Counted from the stretch's first letter, positions 1 to 8,521 are shown. The stretch is DNA of 41,648 bases from JBEKHT01 sp049516595 (GCA_049516595.1 JBEKSY010000031.1:1-41648); one strand, 5' to 3'. The notes: generated by a model not told the origin, from the letters alone. Translations and numbers: made by a program.

Positions 1-475
1 CGCCTACACGGTGGTGCAGGCGGACCTGGATGCCGGGCACATCACAAACACGGCCAGCGGAACCGGGCATTTCAACACTTCCACCATCACTTCCAACACC
101 GACCATGCGACTGCCACCGCCTCCCAGAATCCGGTCCTGACATTGGCGAAGAGCATCACCTCGGGAAGTCCGTACAGTGCCGTGGGGAACACCGTAAATT
201 ACCTCTATACGTTGACCAACAATGGCAATGTGACCCTCTCCGCACCCTTCGAGGTCGCGGACGATCACATCGGGAGCCCAACCGGGACGCCGTTCGCCTG
301 TAGCGCAGCGGCAACCCTGGCCCCCGGAGCCAACCTGACCTGCACGGCCGCCTACACGGTGGTGCAGGCGGACCTGGATGCCGGGCACATCACAAACACG
401 GCCAGCGGAACCGGGCATTTCAACACTTCCACCATCACTTCCAACACCGACCATGCGACTGCCACCGCCTCCCAG
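1..475 (+). repeat. Perfect 127-bp direct repeat, 348-bp period
   Basis: Bases 1-127 are repeated without change at 349-475, inside the DUF11 repeats of the surface protein. The period of 348 bp is exactly 116 codons, so the reading frame is kept. The identity reaches the left edge of the window, so the array probably continues upstream. Perfect DNA identity points to recent duplication or gene conversion, and copy number may vary between strains or be collapsed in an assembly. Confidence 0.95.
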
Positions 476-2020
476 TCCCCCGACCTGAGCGTCGTCAAGA
501 GCCAGACCTCCTCCGGCCCCTACATCCTCGGTGACACGATCCACTACTCCATCCTCGTCACCAACACCGGCAACATCACCCTCACCAACGTCACCGCCTC
601 CGACAGCAGCGCCATCGTCGGAACCTGCGCCCCCGCCCAGCCCACCAGCCTGGCCCCCTTGGCCAGCATGTCCTGCCCCGCCACCCACGTCGTCACCCAG
701 GCCGATATTAACAACGGCAGCTACAGCAACACGGCGACAGGAAAGAGCGATCAGGCTAGACCGAAGACGAGCACCGTCACGGTGATCTTCGGCACCAGCA
801 GCAACAGCATCAGCGGTACCGTGTTCAATGACGCCAACAACAACGGGATTCAAGATATCGGGGAGTTGGGCCTGGCGGGGGTCACCGTCACGCTTTACGA
901 TCAGAGCAACAACGTCGTTGCCACCACTACGACCGGACCAAACGGCGGTTACAGCTTCATCAATTTGCCGCCCGGCATCTATACGGTCGTTGAGACCAAC
1001 CCCGCCGGTTATGTGAGCACGACCCTGGATCATGTGACCGTCGTCCTGAGCTCCGGGACACACGCCGTGGTCAATTTTGGCGATTTGCAGACCGTAGCGA
1101 GCGTGGTTGACCCGGCGGTGACCAAGTTTGGCAACCCGAGTTCAGCAGTCATTGGCGACACGGTCATTTTCACGATTACGGTGGGGAACAACGGCAACGC
1201 AGATGCGCTCAATGTCGTCTTGACGGATACCACGCCTTCCTTCCTGAACATCATCAGCATCAACATTTCCCCCAACCATAACTTCCCGGTCACCATTAGT
1301 AGTGGTGACACTTTTACCATCAGTTTTGGCACGGTCACGCCTACGGATTTCTATACCGTCACGGTCGTCACGGTGGTCAACCATCTCGGCGCGCCTCCCG
1401 GAGGGGACAACAACGTTTCCATCACGACCAGTTCTCCCGGTGACCCCATCTATAACGATCAAGCCTCGGCGCATATCACCATCCTTAGGAACGTCCTCCC
1501 CGGTACCGGTTTTTCCCCGGGCGCCGTCACCTCCCTGGCGGCCGAGCCGGATCATCTCTACGAGACAAGCACCGACCTGGCGATCGAGATCCCCACCCTG
1601 GGCGTAAGAACCACGATCGTCGGCGTGCCGAAGGCTGGCGGCACCTGGGATGTCAGCTGGTTGGGGGATCAGGTGGGTTATCTGGAGGGGACCGCCTTCC
1701 CCACCTGGTCCGGCAACAGTGTGGTCACCGGTCACGTGTACGGAGCGGATGGCCTGCCCGGCCCCTTCGTCAATCTTAACACCCTGAAATGGGGTGACCA
1801 GGTGATCATTCACTTCACGGGTCAACGATACATCTTTGAGGTGCGCACCAATGAGGTCATTTCCCCGACCGACACCTCGATCTTCAGCCATAAAGACTAT
1901 CCGTGGCTGACACTCTTGACCTGCAAGGACTACAACGCGCGGACCAATTCCTATGCCCACCGGGTGGCCGTCGGAGCGGTGCTCATCAAAATAGAATCGG
2001 ATCCGCCTCCCGGCCCGTAA
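2..2020 (+). CDS. DUF11/SdrD-B repeat surface protein with C-terminal sortase domain (5' end cut by window)
   Basis: This exported, surface-anchored protein is read in frame from base 2; the true start lies upstream. In order it has DUF11-type repeats of 116 residues rich in Thr/Asn/Ser, a further DUF11-like unit, an SdrD B-like/collagen-binding-type domain (SGTVFNDANNNG motif, about 810-1080), another DUF11 unit (about 1100-1490), an LPGTG motif (1496-1510), and a sortase domain to the end. The sortase triad is visible: His in TGHVYG (codon 1733), Cys in LLTCKDY (codon 1922) and Arg in AHRVAVG (codon 1961). No C-terminal membrane anchor follows. Sortases are normally separate transpeptidases that cut LPxTG-like motifs. 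Here substrate-like motif and enzyme sit in one chain, which suggests self-processing or anchoring in cis (inference). The first two repeats are nearly identical in DNA. Family assignment is firm; function is not. Confidence 0.85.
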   Translation, partial: AYTVVQADLDAGHITNTASGTGHFNTSTITSNTDHATATASQNPVLTLAKSITSGSPYSAVGNTVNYLYTLTNNGNVTLSAPFEVADDHIGSPTGTPFACSAAATLAPGANLTCTAAYTVVQADLDAGHITNTASGTGHFNTSTITSNTDHATATASQSPDLSVVKSQTSSGPYILGDTIHYSILVTNTGNITLTNVTASDSSAIVGTCAPAQPTSLAPLASMSCPATHVVTQADINNGSYSNTATGKSDQARPKTSTVTVIFGTSSNSISGTVFNDANNNGIQDIGELGLAGVTVTLYDQSNNVVATTTTGPNGGYSFINLPPGIYTVVETNPAGYVSTTLDHVTVVLSSGTHAVVNFGDLQTVASVVDPAVTKFGNPSSAVIGDTVIFTITVGNNGNADALNVVLTDTTPSFLNIISINISPNHNFPVTISSGDTFTISFGTVTPTDFYTVTVVTVVNHLGAPPGGDNNVSITTSSPGDPIYNDQASAHITILRNVLPGTGFSPGAVTSLAAEPDHLYETSTDLAIEIPTLGVRTTIVGVPKAGGTWDVSWLGDQVGYLEGTAFPTWSGNSVVTGHVYGADGLPGPFVNLNTLKWGDQVIIHFTGQRYIFEVRTNEVISPTDTSIFSHKDYPWLTLLTCKDYNARTNSYAHRVAVGAVLIKIESDPPPGP

Positions 2021-2094
2021 TCGATAGCTCATCCGGGATCGGCCAGATAACCGCCTAAAGGTCCCCTCATCCACAAACCTGCGTCAGATCAACA

Positions 2095-2120
2095 GGGCCC
2101 CACCTTTCGAGTTGGGGCCC
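2095..2120 (+). terminator. Hairpin after the surface-protein gene
   Basis: An 8-bp GC-rich perfect stem (GGGCCCCA at 2095-2102, TGGGGCCC at 2113-2120) with a 10-nt loop lies 75 bp after the sortase-protein stop. It is followed by TTCAGTTATT, a weak T-rich tail. It lies between convergent genes and could end transcription from both sides. Confidence 0.6.
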
Positions 2121-2215
2121 TTCAGTTATTCTGTCCCAAAGCGACCACATGAAGGGTTCCGCTGGAGCACTTTGCGTTATGGGACCCCGGCGCGCGCTCA
2201 GGAAGCGCTGTCCTG

Positions 2216-2732
2216 CTAATGCTTCTTCTCTTTGACGACCTCGGTGATACAGGTCTTGAAGTCCAGACGGAAAACATCTTCGATCCGGCCGCAAATATCC
2301 GCATGATTCTGGGCGTGGGTCTTCCCTGCGAAAGACCCGTCCCGGATGCAGAAGGGCCACCATTCTGCTTTGAGCAGCTCCGCAGCGCTCCAATAGTGCC
2401 GCGAGCGCTCCCCGCGTAGTTGAAAAAATCCTTGATGGCGGTCAAGCCAGCTACGACCAGGCCGAGCACGATGGCGACGGTTTTGACAACGGTCCCCAGG
2501 GTTCCGCCGAAAGCGGTGGTCACCAGCACCGCCAGGATCACTCCAGCCAGGATGATGACCGCGCTCAGGTCATAGTGCCAGACCCAGGCGTGGTTGGCTC
2601 TTTTTCCATCCACAGCACCTGGTCGAGCCGGCGGTACTTGAGATATGTCTTTTGCTCTTCCCTCAGGTCAAGCGAATCGATCTGCCTGCCGAATCCGTCT
2701 TTCAACCACTTGCTGTAGGTATCCTTGGCCAT
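2216..2732 (-). pseudogene. SLATT/DUF4231-type membrane protein, broken by two frameshifts
   Basis: Reading through two frame changes gives a protein of about 170 aa typical of DUF4231, a SLATT-superfamily family. The order is an N-terminal helix (KTYLKYRRLDQVLWMEK), a two-helix membrane region (AVIILAGVILAVLV and VAIVLGLVVAGLTAI), then GERSRHYWSAAELLKAEWW and the tail ITEVVKEKKH ending in TAG at 2216-2218. The first break is at an A5 run (minus strand; plus 2601-2605), the second at a G4 run (plus 2410-2413). Each needs one extra base. AAGGAG six bases before the ATG at 2732 supports that start over the ATG at 2753. SLATT proteins are proposed pore-forming effectors in nucleotide-signalled conflict systems, usually paired with SLOG sensors; the upstream neighbour is one. 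It may be a true pseudogene, or intact if the homopolymer indels are sequence errors. Confidence 0.75.
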
Positions 2733-2749
2733 GCTTTGCTCCTTATTGC

Positions 2750-3319
2750 TCATTCCAAAGGTTCTTCATAAATGTCCTTCATCCTCCGCATAAACTGATC
2801 CGGCTGTTTGTAGGCATTCGCTATGAACACCAGCTCGCTTTTCAATAATTCGACCGCCCGTGTATTCAGGAACTGCCCGGTAGACGTCCGGGAAATTTCA
2901 CCTGCAGGGCGACCGGTGCCCTCGGCTACCAGCACGGCGCGTCCGGCCGCTACACTCTCAACAGCATCCTGCTAGGCGATCGCACCGCCGTTGATGAGCA
3001 GTGTGAGCGAAGGCGCATCCCCGGCCAGGACGGAGGCCAGCCGGCTCAGCCAGGGAGCTTCGTCGCCCCAGTCAGAGCCAGGGGTCAGGATGAAATGGGT
3101 GTGGTCCTTTTGCAGCATATCCGGAGCCTGGCTGGCCAACTTTTCCACCAGCAGACCGATCAGGGGGTACTGTGCAGGAAGAATGGCCGAGGCGCGGCAA
3201 CGGGTGATCCGGCACCTGCGTCCTGATCCTCGGAGCCGGCCGTACCCGCATGCCCGTCCTGCAGGGCCAGACCTCACGAACCCGGTGGCAAGGTCGAACT
3301 GAGGCTGCTTGTTCGCCAT
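2750..3319 (-). pseudogene. TRPM-type SLOG (LSDAT) sensor domain protein, decayed
   Basis: The C-terminal half matches prokaryotic LSDAT/TRPM-SLOG proteins. YPLIGL, DHTHFILTPGSDWGDEAPW, a long helix, and LTLLINGGAIA are followed, in the same frame, by QDAVESVAAGRAVLVAEGTGR. Between GGAIA and QDAV is a TAG stop (plus strand 2972-2974) where the family normally has Trp, consistent with a TGG to TAG change. The N-terminal part (after MANKQPQFD, start near 3319) does not give the expected glycine-rich nucleotide-binding motifs in one frame and seems frameshifted or truncated. The stop TGA overlaps an ATG of the next gene (ATGA at 2750-2753), a coupled layout. SLOG domains bind nucleotide-type ligands and are proposed to trigger SLATT membrane partners. 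The start is uncertain. Confidence 0.7.
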
Positions 3320-3785
3320 CCGCCCTCGACCCCATAGCGGCGAACCCTCGCGCCGCACTCACCCGCTGTGGCCCAGGGCACTCGGCCCCCTCCCCGGCCG
3401 CCCCCTCACCTGGTCCCTCCGACTCCGGTCGATCCGGACGCGAACGCGCATTGGGCAGCCCGGGTGGTGGGTGTAAGATGGACTTGAGGAGTAGAGCATG
3501 TGGCCAACAGTGTCCGGCTCGTATCTGGCGAACCTGGGATGTCAGGTCGCTGCAATCTGCCTTTCCTTTCTATTCCTTGGGTTCGGGCTGAGGGCCCCAA
3601 CGAAACCCTTCCACCCGGGTCACCGCGGATGAGCCTCCGCGAGCTCTCCGGAGGGGGACAAAACGATCAGGAAACACGACCACTGCCTTGCTGAAACATC
3701 GTCCTGGATAGCAGCCCTCACCCAGGCCGCGGATCCCTTGGGTCTTGGGTGGCTTGTCCAATCCCGGGTTGGAGGATCGGGTCCC
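3320..3785. other. Intergenic, no gene recognised
   Basis: Several short open frames occur on both strands, but none has a ribosome-binding site plus a recognisable protein pattern. The left part may hold unrecognisable 5' remains of the decayed SLOG gene. GGAGG at 3771-3775 belongs to the next gene. Confidence 0.5.
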
Positions 3786-4520
3786 ATGCAAGGCCCTGAA
3801 CCAGAACAATCGAGACCTGCCCACTTCGCGCCTAGGCGAACAATCCCGGTGTTGCTGATTCAGCTCCTTGGCATCGTTGCCACCTTTGGGGCGTTTGGGG
3901 CTTTGTTGTTCATCCCGGCAGGACGACTGGATTGGCTCCAGGCCTGGATGTTCCTGGTAGCCTTTGGGGCTTTCCTGGCCTTCTTCGTAGTGTGGACCTC
4001 GCGCCATGACCCAGGCCTGCTGGATGAGCGCATGCGGGTTGGAGCCAACACCAAAGGTTGGGACAAGATTATCCTCTTCCCCTACACACTCCTCCTGGCT
4101 GGGTTGCTGGTTGTTTCCGGGCTGGACGCGGGGCGGTTTCGCTCGGCCCCCGCACCGGTCGCACTGCAGGCCCTCGGCTGGGGAGGAGGCCTCTTGGCGG
4201 GCAGCCTGATCTGGTGGACCATCTCCGTGAACACCTTTCTCTCCCGGACCGTGAGGATCCAGGAGGAGCGGGGCCAGAAGGTCATCCGGGAAGGCCCTTA
4301 CGCCAGGGTGCGGCATCCCATGTATCTGGGCGTGATCGTGCTCATGCTCTCGATCCCCTTGATGCTCGGCTCGGGCTGGGGCATGGTTCCCGGTGCCTTG
4401 ATCGGGATTTTGTTCATTGTCCGGACCGCCTTGGAAGATCGGACATTGCACGAGGAACTGCCGGGTTACCCGGAGTATGCGGACCTCGTCCAGTATCGAT
4501 TGCTTCCCCGGGTCTGGTGA
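3786..4520 (+). CDS. Isoprenylcysteine carboxylmethyltransferase-like membrane protein
   Basis: This 244-aa integral membrane protein belongs to the ICMT/PEMT-like methyltransferase superfamily. Hydrophobic segments lie at about 20-45, 55-75, 100-120, 135-155 and 190-225. The family hallmark is near the C-terminus: GPYARVRHPMYLG, then a hydrophobic pair of helices, and acidic EDRTLHEEL...YPEYA, the SAM-binding end of the fold. Bacterial members methylate unknown, probably lipid-like or small thiol, substrates, so no substrate is assigned. The ATG at 3786 is chosen because GGAGG lies 10 bases upstream; an in-frame ATG at 3738 has no such site. A second, shorter relative sits at 10407-10878. 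Confidence 0.8.
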   Translation: MQGPEPEQSRPAHFAPRRTIPVLLIQLLGIVATFGAFGALLFIPAGRLDWLQAWMFLVAFGAFLAFFVVWTSRHDPGLLDERMRVGANTKGWDKIILFPYTLLLAGLLVVSGLDAGRFRSAPAPVALQALGWGGGLLAGSLIWWTISVNTFLSRTVRIQEERGQKVIREGPYARVRHPMYLGVIVLMLSIPLMLGSGWGMVPGALIGILFIVRTALEDRTLHEELPGYPEYADLVQYRLLPRVW

Positions 4521-4925
4521 AGAGGAGCCCGACTGCCGCCCACCCCGGAGGGAGAATGGGCCAGGGCAGACGGACAAATCTCTCTGGGTCCGCTTCGGTT
4601 CAGGGTCGGGTGTAAAGGTATCATGTCGGTGCCGCCGGCGATGGTTTACCCGCCCGGCTCTCTATCCCGGAGCTCGTCAATGAGACCTGGAGAGCGGCCA
4701 CGCCTGGGAATCCACTTCAGTTTCAAGTTCAGGCAGCGAGGGTAGCCCGAGAAATGGATGTTCGGATTGAGTCAACTCCTCCGGCCGTCGCCTGCCACCT
4801 GTCGAGAGATCCGTCCCAGGCATTTCCGTCGAGGGTAGGAGAGGTTGGTAATGCCCTTCTCCCGTGCAACCGCGGTGAGCGTATCTAAGGTTGTCTTGCC
4901 GATTGAAGTGAATCGAGGAGGCAAA
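4521..4925. other. Intergenic, no gene recognised
   Basis: About 400 bp without a convincing gene. The right end carries GAGGAG (4915-4920), the ribosome-binding site of the lipoprotein gene. An in-frame ATG at 4845 lies upstream of that site and would put an uncharged leader before the signal peptide, so it was not used. No clear promoter or hairpin was identified. Confidence 0.5.
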
Positions 4926-5657
4926 ATGCGAGCTAGGACTTACTTGGTCCTGATCCTGGTCCTTACATCTCCTCTCCTGGCGTGCAGTCTGTCCGGCACC
5001 CCCGCGGGCGCGAGCCAGACCTCTTCTCCTGCACCGATGGCCTCACCGGCCTCGACCTCAGCCGAGGCCTCTGCACCCACGGCGACCCCTCCCCCTGCTC
5101 CCACGGATACTGAGGTTCCGCCGTCACCGACGCCGACGCCCGCCGAATGCCAGGTTGTGGCCCAGGCGAACGCCACGGTGTACGAGCGCCCGAGCCTCTC
5201 GGCCCCGGTTTTCGGCACGCTGAGTTCAGGGGACAGCGCGCTGGTCGGCGCCTGGACGACGGACGGCTGGCTGGGATTCGATCCCGGCGTCGCCCAGGCT
5301 GCGAACATGGGGGTCTTCCGCCTGCGCTGGGTTGAGAATACCAGTTCGATCCGCCTGGATGGGCCGTGCTCCAAGGTCCCGGTCGAGACATGGATTCCAA
5401 CCGTGGGTGTCTGCTACGACATGCCCATGGAAGACACCGCGGTCCATTACCTGGCTACCACCGGGTCCGTGGTGCTGGTGACCTTGAAAACAGGCGAGTT
5501 CGCAGCGGTCACCGGAATGACTACCACAGGTTTTGCGCGCGTGGACCTGAACCGGGGCTTCCCGCAGCGGCCCATTAAGGGCTGGGTCCAAAGTTCCGAT
5601 CTCAACATGAACGGGCCCTGCGACTCGCTCCCGACGGTCAAGCCCTCGGCGCACTAG
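4926..5657 (+). CDS. SH3-like domain lipoprotein
   Basis: This 243-aa secreted lipoprotein has a short Arg-containing N-terminus, a hydrophobic stretch and the lipobox LLAC with Cys20. Residues 21-75 are a low-complexity Ser/Thr/Pro/Ala linker, typical of a tether. Two related halves follow. The first (about 77-150) has bacterial SH3 features: ATVYERPSLSAPVFGTL, then SGDSALVGAWTTDGWLGFD. The second (about 158-235) starts at WIPTVGVC and includes GSVVLVTLKTGEF and GWVQSSDL. Conserved Cys residues near the domain edges may form disulfides. The protein probably sits outside the membrane and binds cell-envelope polymer or another protein; the ligand is unknown. The start is set by GAGGAG five bases before ATG. 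Confidence 0.75.
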   Translation: MRARTYLVLILVLTSPLLACSLSGTPAGASQTSSPAPMASPASTSAEASAPTATPPPAPTDTEVPPSPTPTPAECQVVAQANATVYERPSLSAPVFGTLSSGDSALVGAWTTDGWLGFDPGVAQAANMGVFRLRWVENTSSIRLDGPCSKVPVETWIPTVGVCYDMPMEDTAVHYLATTGSVVLVTLKTGEFAAVTGMTTTGFARVDLNRGFPQRPIKGWVQSSDLNMNGPCDSLPTVKPSAH

Positions 5658-5739
5658 CCCCTGACGGCGGCCGGAGCTCCTTCTGCATGGAGAGGTCTGG
5701 AGACATGGCGGGTCTGCGCCCTGAACCCCGGAGGCAGTC

Positions 5740-6285
5740 ATGAACCTGGAGGCTCTGTCTCGCGATGACCTGATACGGCTGGTGCAGATCTACGCGAAGA
5801 ACTGGCTGGCGCACGACGGCTGCTGGTTTCTGGCGGTTGAGGAAAAGTTCGGCCTGGAGACGGCGATGCAGCTTGACGACCGGTCCTGGGAGCGCTTTTC
5901 GCCCGTCGAGGCCCGCCGCATCATGGAGGCCTTCGACATCCCTGCGGGAGGCGGGCTGGAAGCGCTGGAACGAGCGCTCGACCGCCGGCTATACGCGACC
6001 GTCAACCGCCAGGAGGTTCGCAGGGTCGACGTGGACACCCTGCGGTTTCGCATGGTCGACTGCCGCGTCCAGCACGCCCGACAGCAAAAGGGACTGGCTC
6101 CTTTTCCCTGCCGGCCGGTGGGCGTGACCGAGTACTCGCTTTTTGCCCGCGCAGTCGACCCGCGCATCGTCACGCGCTGCGTGCAAGCACCCCCCGATCG
6201 GATCGGCAATTGCTACTGCGAATGGGAGTTCCGGCTCGGGGAGGCGCCCTCCTCCGAACGGAAAACCGCCCCGCGCGAGGGGTAA
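5740..6285 (+). CDS. DUF6125-like (L-2-amino-thiazoline-4-carboxylate hydrolase-like) protein
   Basis: This 181-aa soluble protein begins MNLEALSRDDLIRLVQIYAKNW and has an HDGCWF segment. Conserved Cys-rich features lie in the C-terminal half: VDCRVQHARQQKGL, FPCRPVGVTEYSLFARAVDP, TRCVQAPPD and CYCEWEF. This pattern fits the DUF6125 group, distantly related to ATC hydrolase-like proteins. Members of this type occur in anaerobes and several clusters of hydrophobic-substrate metabolism, but no reaction is established, so none is given. GGAGG (5730-5734) precedes the ATG. It follows the lipoprotein gene by 82 bp and may be co-transcribed. Confidence 0.6.
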   Translation: MNLEALSRDDLIRLVQIYAKNWLAHDGCWFLAVEEKFGLETAMQLDDRSWERFSPVEARRIMEAFDIPAGGGLEALERALDRRLYATVNRQEVRRVDVDTLRFRMVDCRVQHARQQKGLAPFPCRPVGVTEYSLFARAVDPRIVTRCVQAPPDRIGNCYCEWEFRLGEAPSSERKTAPREG

Positions 6286-6296
6286 GACTGCAGGCC

Positions 6297-6548
6297 TCAG
6301 GGCGCTGGAGCCCCCAGGTAGTCTCGGTAGGCGTCGCCCACCGTCTGGATTTCCCAGGCGCTTTCGAAGGGAATGCTCACCCGGAACTTCTCGAGGCGCA
6401 ACATCATCGAGGCCAGGGCAAGTGCGGGGGCCGGCGCTGGGTTCGGGGAGGCCGCGACCTCTCTTGACTCGCCCGAAACGGGCAGGCATGACGAGCGGGA
6501 TAGCCCCAGAACCAGGATCGAGACCGAGAGGGCAGGTTTGAAAATCAT
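6297..6548 (-). CDS. Small protein with acyl-carrier-protein-like C-terminus
   Basis: This 83-aa ORF has a hydrophobic N-terminus that could be a signal or membrane segment (PALSVSILVLGL). A Pro/Ala linker follows, then LRLEKFRVSIPFESAWEIQTVGDAYRDYL. The last part matches helices II-IV of acyl carrier proteins (LEE-F-V-IP...-IQTVGDA--YL). The usual DSL motif with the phosphopantetheine serine is missing; the equivalent position reads ALAS. It may be a decayed ACP, an ACP-like fold without carrier function, or chance. The ATG at 6548 has AGGA just before it. It ends convergently with the DUF6125-like gene, 11 bp apart. Low confidence as a functional gene. Confidence 0.35.
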   Translation of the reverse strand: MIFKPALSVSILVLGLSRSSCLPVSGESREVAASPNPAPAPALALASMMLRLEKFRVSIPFESAWEIQTVGDAYRDYLGAPAP

Positions 6549-6683
6549 TCCTGCGGGCCTTTGCCGAGGTAGTTTGAGGGGAGAGGATGGGCCGCCGTAC
6601 GCAGACCCTCCAAGGAACCGGAAGATTCCGAGAGCGGAACGGTTCATCAGATCCCCAGTGCCATGCCGCTCAAGTTGCGCAGG

Positions 6684-7526
6684 TCAACCCATCTCCGCAA
6701 CCGGGCGCACGCGCTGGTTGCGCAGATACGAGAGAACTAGCTGCTTGCGGGAGAAGTGGCCGAGGGTGATGTACTCAATGGGCATCGGCCCTCCGCAGAG
6801 TTCGCGGACAATTCCCCCCACCCTCCAGCCTCGGGAATGCAGGTCGAGAACCCTAGACCCCAGATCCTCGAGGTAGGCAATCTTCTTGCCGATCTCCGCC
6901 AGAGGGTTCTCGCGCACCCGCGCGCTGCCCGGGAATAGCAGCGAGAGTTTCAGCCCCGCGATTCGCCGCAGGGAGGCGATGATTTGCCATATATCGCTCT
7001 CGGAGCGGAGGGCGCGGTCCTTGCCGCCCACGAAAAGATCCCCGCTGAAGAGCCAGCCTCGCGTGGGCTCCAGGAAACAGAGATGATCCTGGCTGTGGCC
7101 GGGGGTGTAGAGGACCTGCAGCTGCGAGTGAGCGGTTCGGATCGTGTCCCCCTCCTGGAGAGGAGATCCCTGGCACGCATCCGGCCATCCCCATAACACC
7201 CTCCGGTAAGGATGGAGCGGCTGGGCACGGCGCGGATCGCTCATTATCTCCAGCGCCTGGGGATGGGCGAAGATCTGAGCCTCCGCATGGCTCCTCTGGA
7301 GCTTGCGATTGGCGCCAAAGTGGTCTTCGTGCGAGTGCGTGTTGAGGATTTTTCCGATCGGGATCTCGCCGACCTCCCGCACGAGCTCCTGGGCGGAGAA
7401 AGGGCAGCCGGTGTCGATCATCGCCCCGTCGAAGTAATAAGCGGTGGTCCAATACCGGCCTCCCCCGAGGAGAGTGCGGGCCAGGTCAAAACGAATGACC
7501 TCTCCAAACCGGGTGACCTTCAGCAT
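6684..7526 (-). CDS. Metallo-beta-lactamase-fold hydrolase
   Basis: This 280-aa cytoplasmic MBL-fold enzyme carries the metal motif THSHEDH (His64, His66, Asp68, His69), His144 in TPGHSQDH and Asp163 in FSGDLF, so the di-metal site looks complete. The C-terminal 100 residues (from KKIAYLEDLG) are helical and resemble the glyoxalase/RNase-like MBL extension. The substrate cannot be told from sequence: glyoxalase II-like thioesters, lactones or phosphodiesters are all possible. GGAGG lies 12 bases before the ATG. The next gene upstream on the same strand is the HAD phosphatase, separated by 155 bp. Confidence 0.85.
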   Translation of the reverse strand: MLKVTRFGEVIRFDLARTLLGGGRYWTTAYYFDGAMIDTGCPFSAQELVREVGEIPIGKILNTHSHEDHFGANRKLQRSHAEAQIFAHPQALEIMSDPRRAQPLHPYRRVLWGWPDACQGSPLQEGDTIRTAHSQLQVLYTPGHSQDHLCFLEPTRGWLFSGDLFVGGKDRALRSESDIWQIIASLRRIAGLKLSLLFPGSARVRENPLAEIGKKIAYLEDLGSRVLDLHSRGWRVGGIVRELCGGPMPIEYITLGHFSRKQLVLSYLRNQRVRPVAEMG

Positions 7527-7681
7527 CCGGGCCTATTCCTCCACGCTCGCGGGGCGCAGATCGGAGCCGCACGTATGAAAAGGAATGCGGGCGATCCCGA
7601 GCCGACCTGCCACCCGGCAGGAGGCCGGCGCGCCGCCCTCGTATGGCCGCGTCCTGATTGAGATCAACCCGGGATCCCCTC

Positions 7682-8383
7682 TCACCGCGCGGAGAGCCTT
7701 TCCAGGCAGGCGGGGAGCTCTTTCAGGCTGGGGACCCGTTCAAAACGCAGGCCGCGCCTTTCCTGCTCGGGGACGTTCTCGCGCGCCCAGGTGCGCGCAA
7801 AGGGGATCTGTACGGCCCGGCCGCCAATTTCAATCACCGGGAGAATGTCCGACCGGACCGAATTTCCCACCATCACGAAGTCCTCTGGGTGGATCGAGTA
7901 CTTGTGCAGGATCTCGGCATACCGGCGCGCGGATTTCTCCCCGACGATCTCGATGTAGTTGAAGTACTTGCCCACCCCCGCACGGTCAATTTTGACTTCC
8001 TGCTCGGAGGCATCCCCCATGGTGATCAGCATCAGCCGGTAGCGGGTCGAGAGATCGCCCAGCACCGCTTCGACCCCCCCCATCAGCTTCACCTGCGCGG
8101 ACAGCATCGACTTCCCGATCTGCAGCACTTCTTGAATGATGCCGACATCCGTGCGCCGCGCGCAGACTTCGGTCGCGACCTCGATCATCGAGAGGGCAAA
8201 GCTCTTGATCCCGAACCCATAGTGATTGACGTTCTCCGACTCGAGCGCCTCCAGAAGGCGCAGCGCTTGCCGGTCCGGGTCGTACGGGGCCAGAAGCTCC
8301 TGCAGCCGGTCCTGGGCATCCAGGTACAGCCGCTCGTTGTCCCACAGGGTGTCATCCGCGTCAAAGGCCACGACTTCGATCAT
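7682..8383 (-). CDS. HAD-superfamily hydrolase
   Basis: This 233-aa haloacid-dehalogenase-type phosphatase starts MIEVVAFDADDTLWDN, with nucleophile Asp8 and general acid Asp10. Motif II Thr is in LMLITMGD, motif III Lys in EKSARRY, and motif IV acidic residues in MVGNSVRSDILP. A helical cap lies between residues 16 and about 90. It probably dephosphorylates a small metabolite; the substrate is unknown. The start at 8383 is placed at the motif I methionine; the open frame runs 29 codons further upstream, but those residues do not look like family sequence. No strong ribosome-binding site is seen, so the start is moderately sure. Confidence 0.85.
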   Translation of the reverse strand: MIEVVAFDADDTLWDNERLYLDAQDRLQELLAPYDPDRQALRLLEALESENVNHYGFGIKSFALSMIEVATEVCARRTDVGIIQEVLQIGKSMLSAQVKLMGGVEAVLGDLSTRYRLMLITMGDASEQEVKIDRAGVGKYFNYIEIVGEKSARRYAEILHKYSIHPEDFVMVGNSVRSDILPVIEIGGRAVQIPFARTWARENVPEQERRGLRFERVPSLKELPACLERLSAR

Positions 8384-8521
8384 GGTGGAGTCACATCGGC
8401 CGGGACGGTGGTAGGCAGGGACGCCATGGAAGCCAGGAGCCCCAGAACGAACCATCCTCGGGCGATCCAATGACCTTCCTTCACCTGAGGTCGCTCCCGG
8501 CCCAGTCTCGGCCGCAATCCC

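Noticed and set aside
1142..2074. Long minus-strand open frame of 310 codons
   Set aside because: It lies opposite the sortase-domain gene, whose family motifs are unmistakable on the plus strand. The antisense protein has no domain pattern.
3570..4577. Minus-strand open frame of 335 codons
   Set aside because: It is antisense to the methyltransferase-like membrane protein, with low-complexity Pro/Gly/Arg composition typical of shadow frames in GC-rich DNA.
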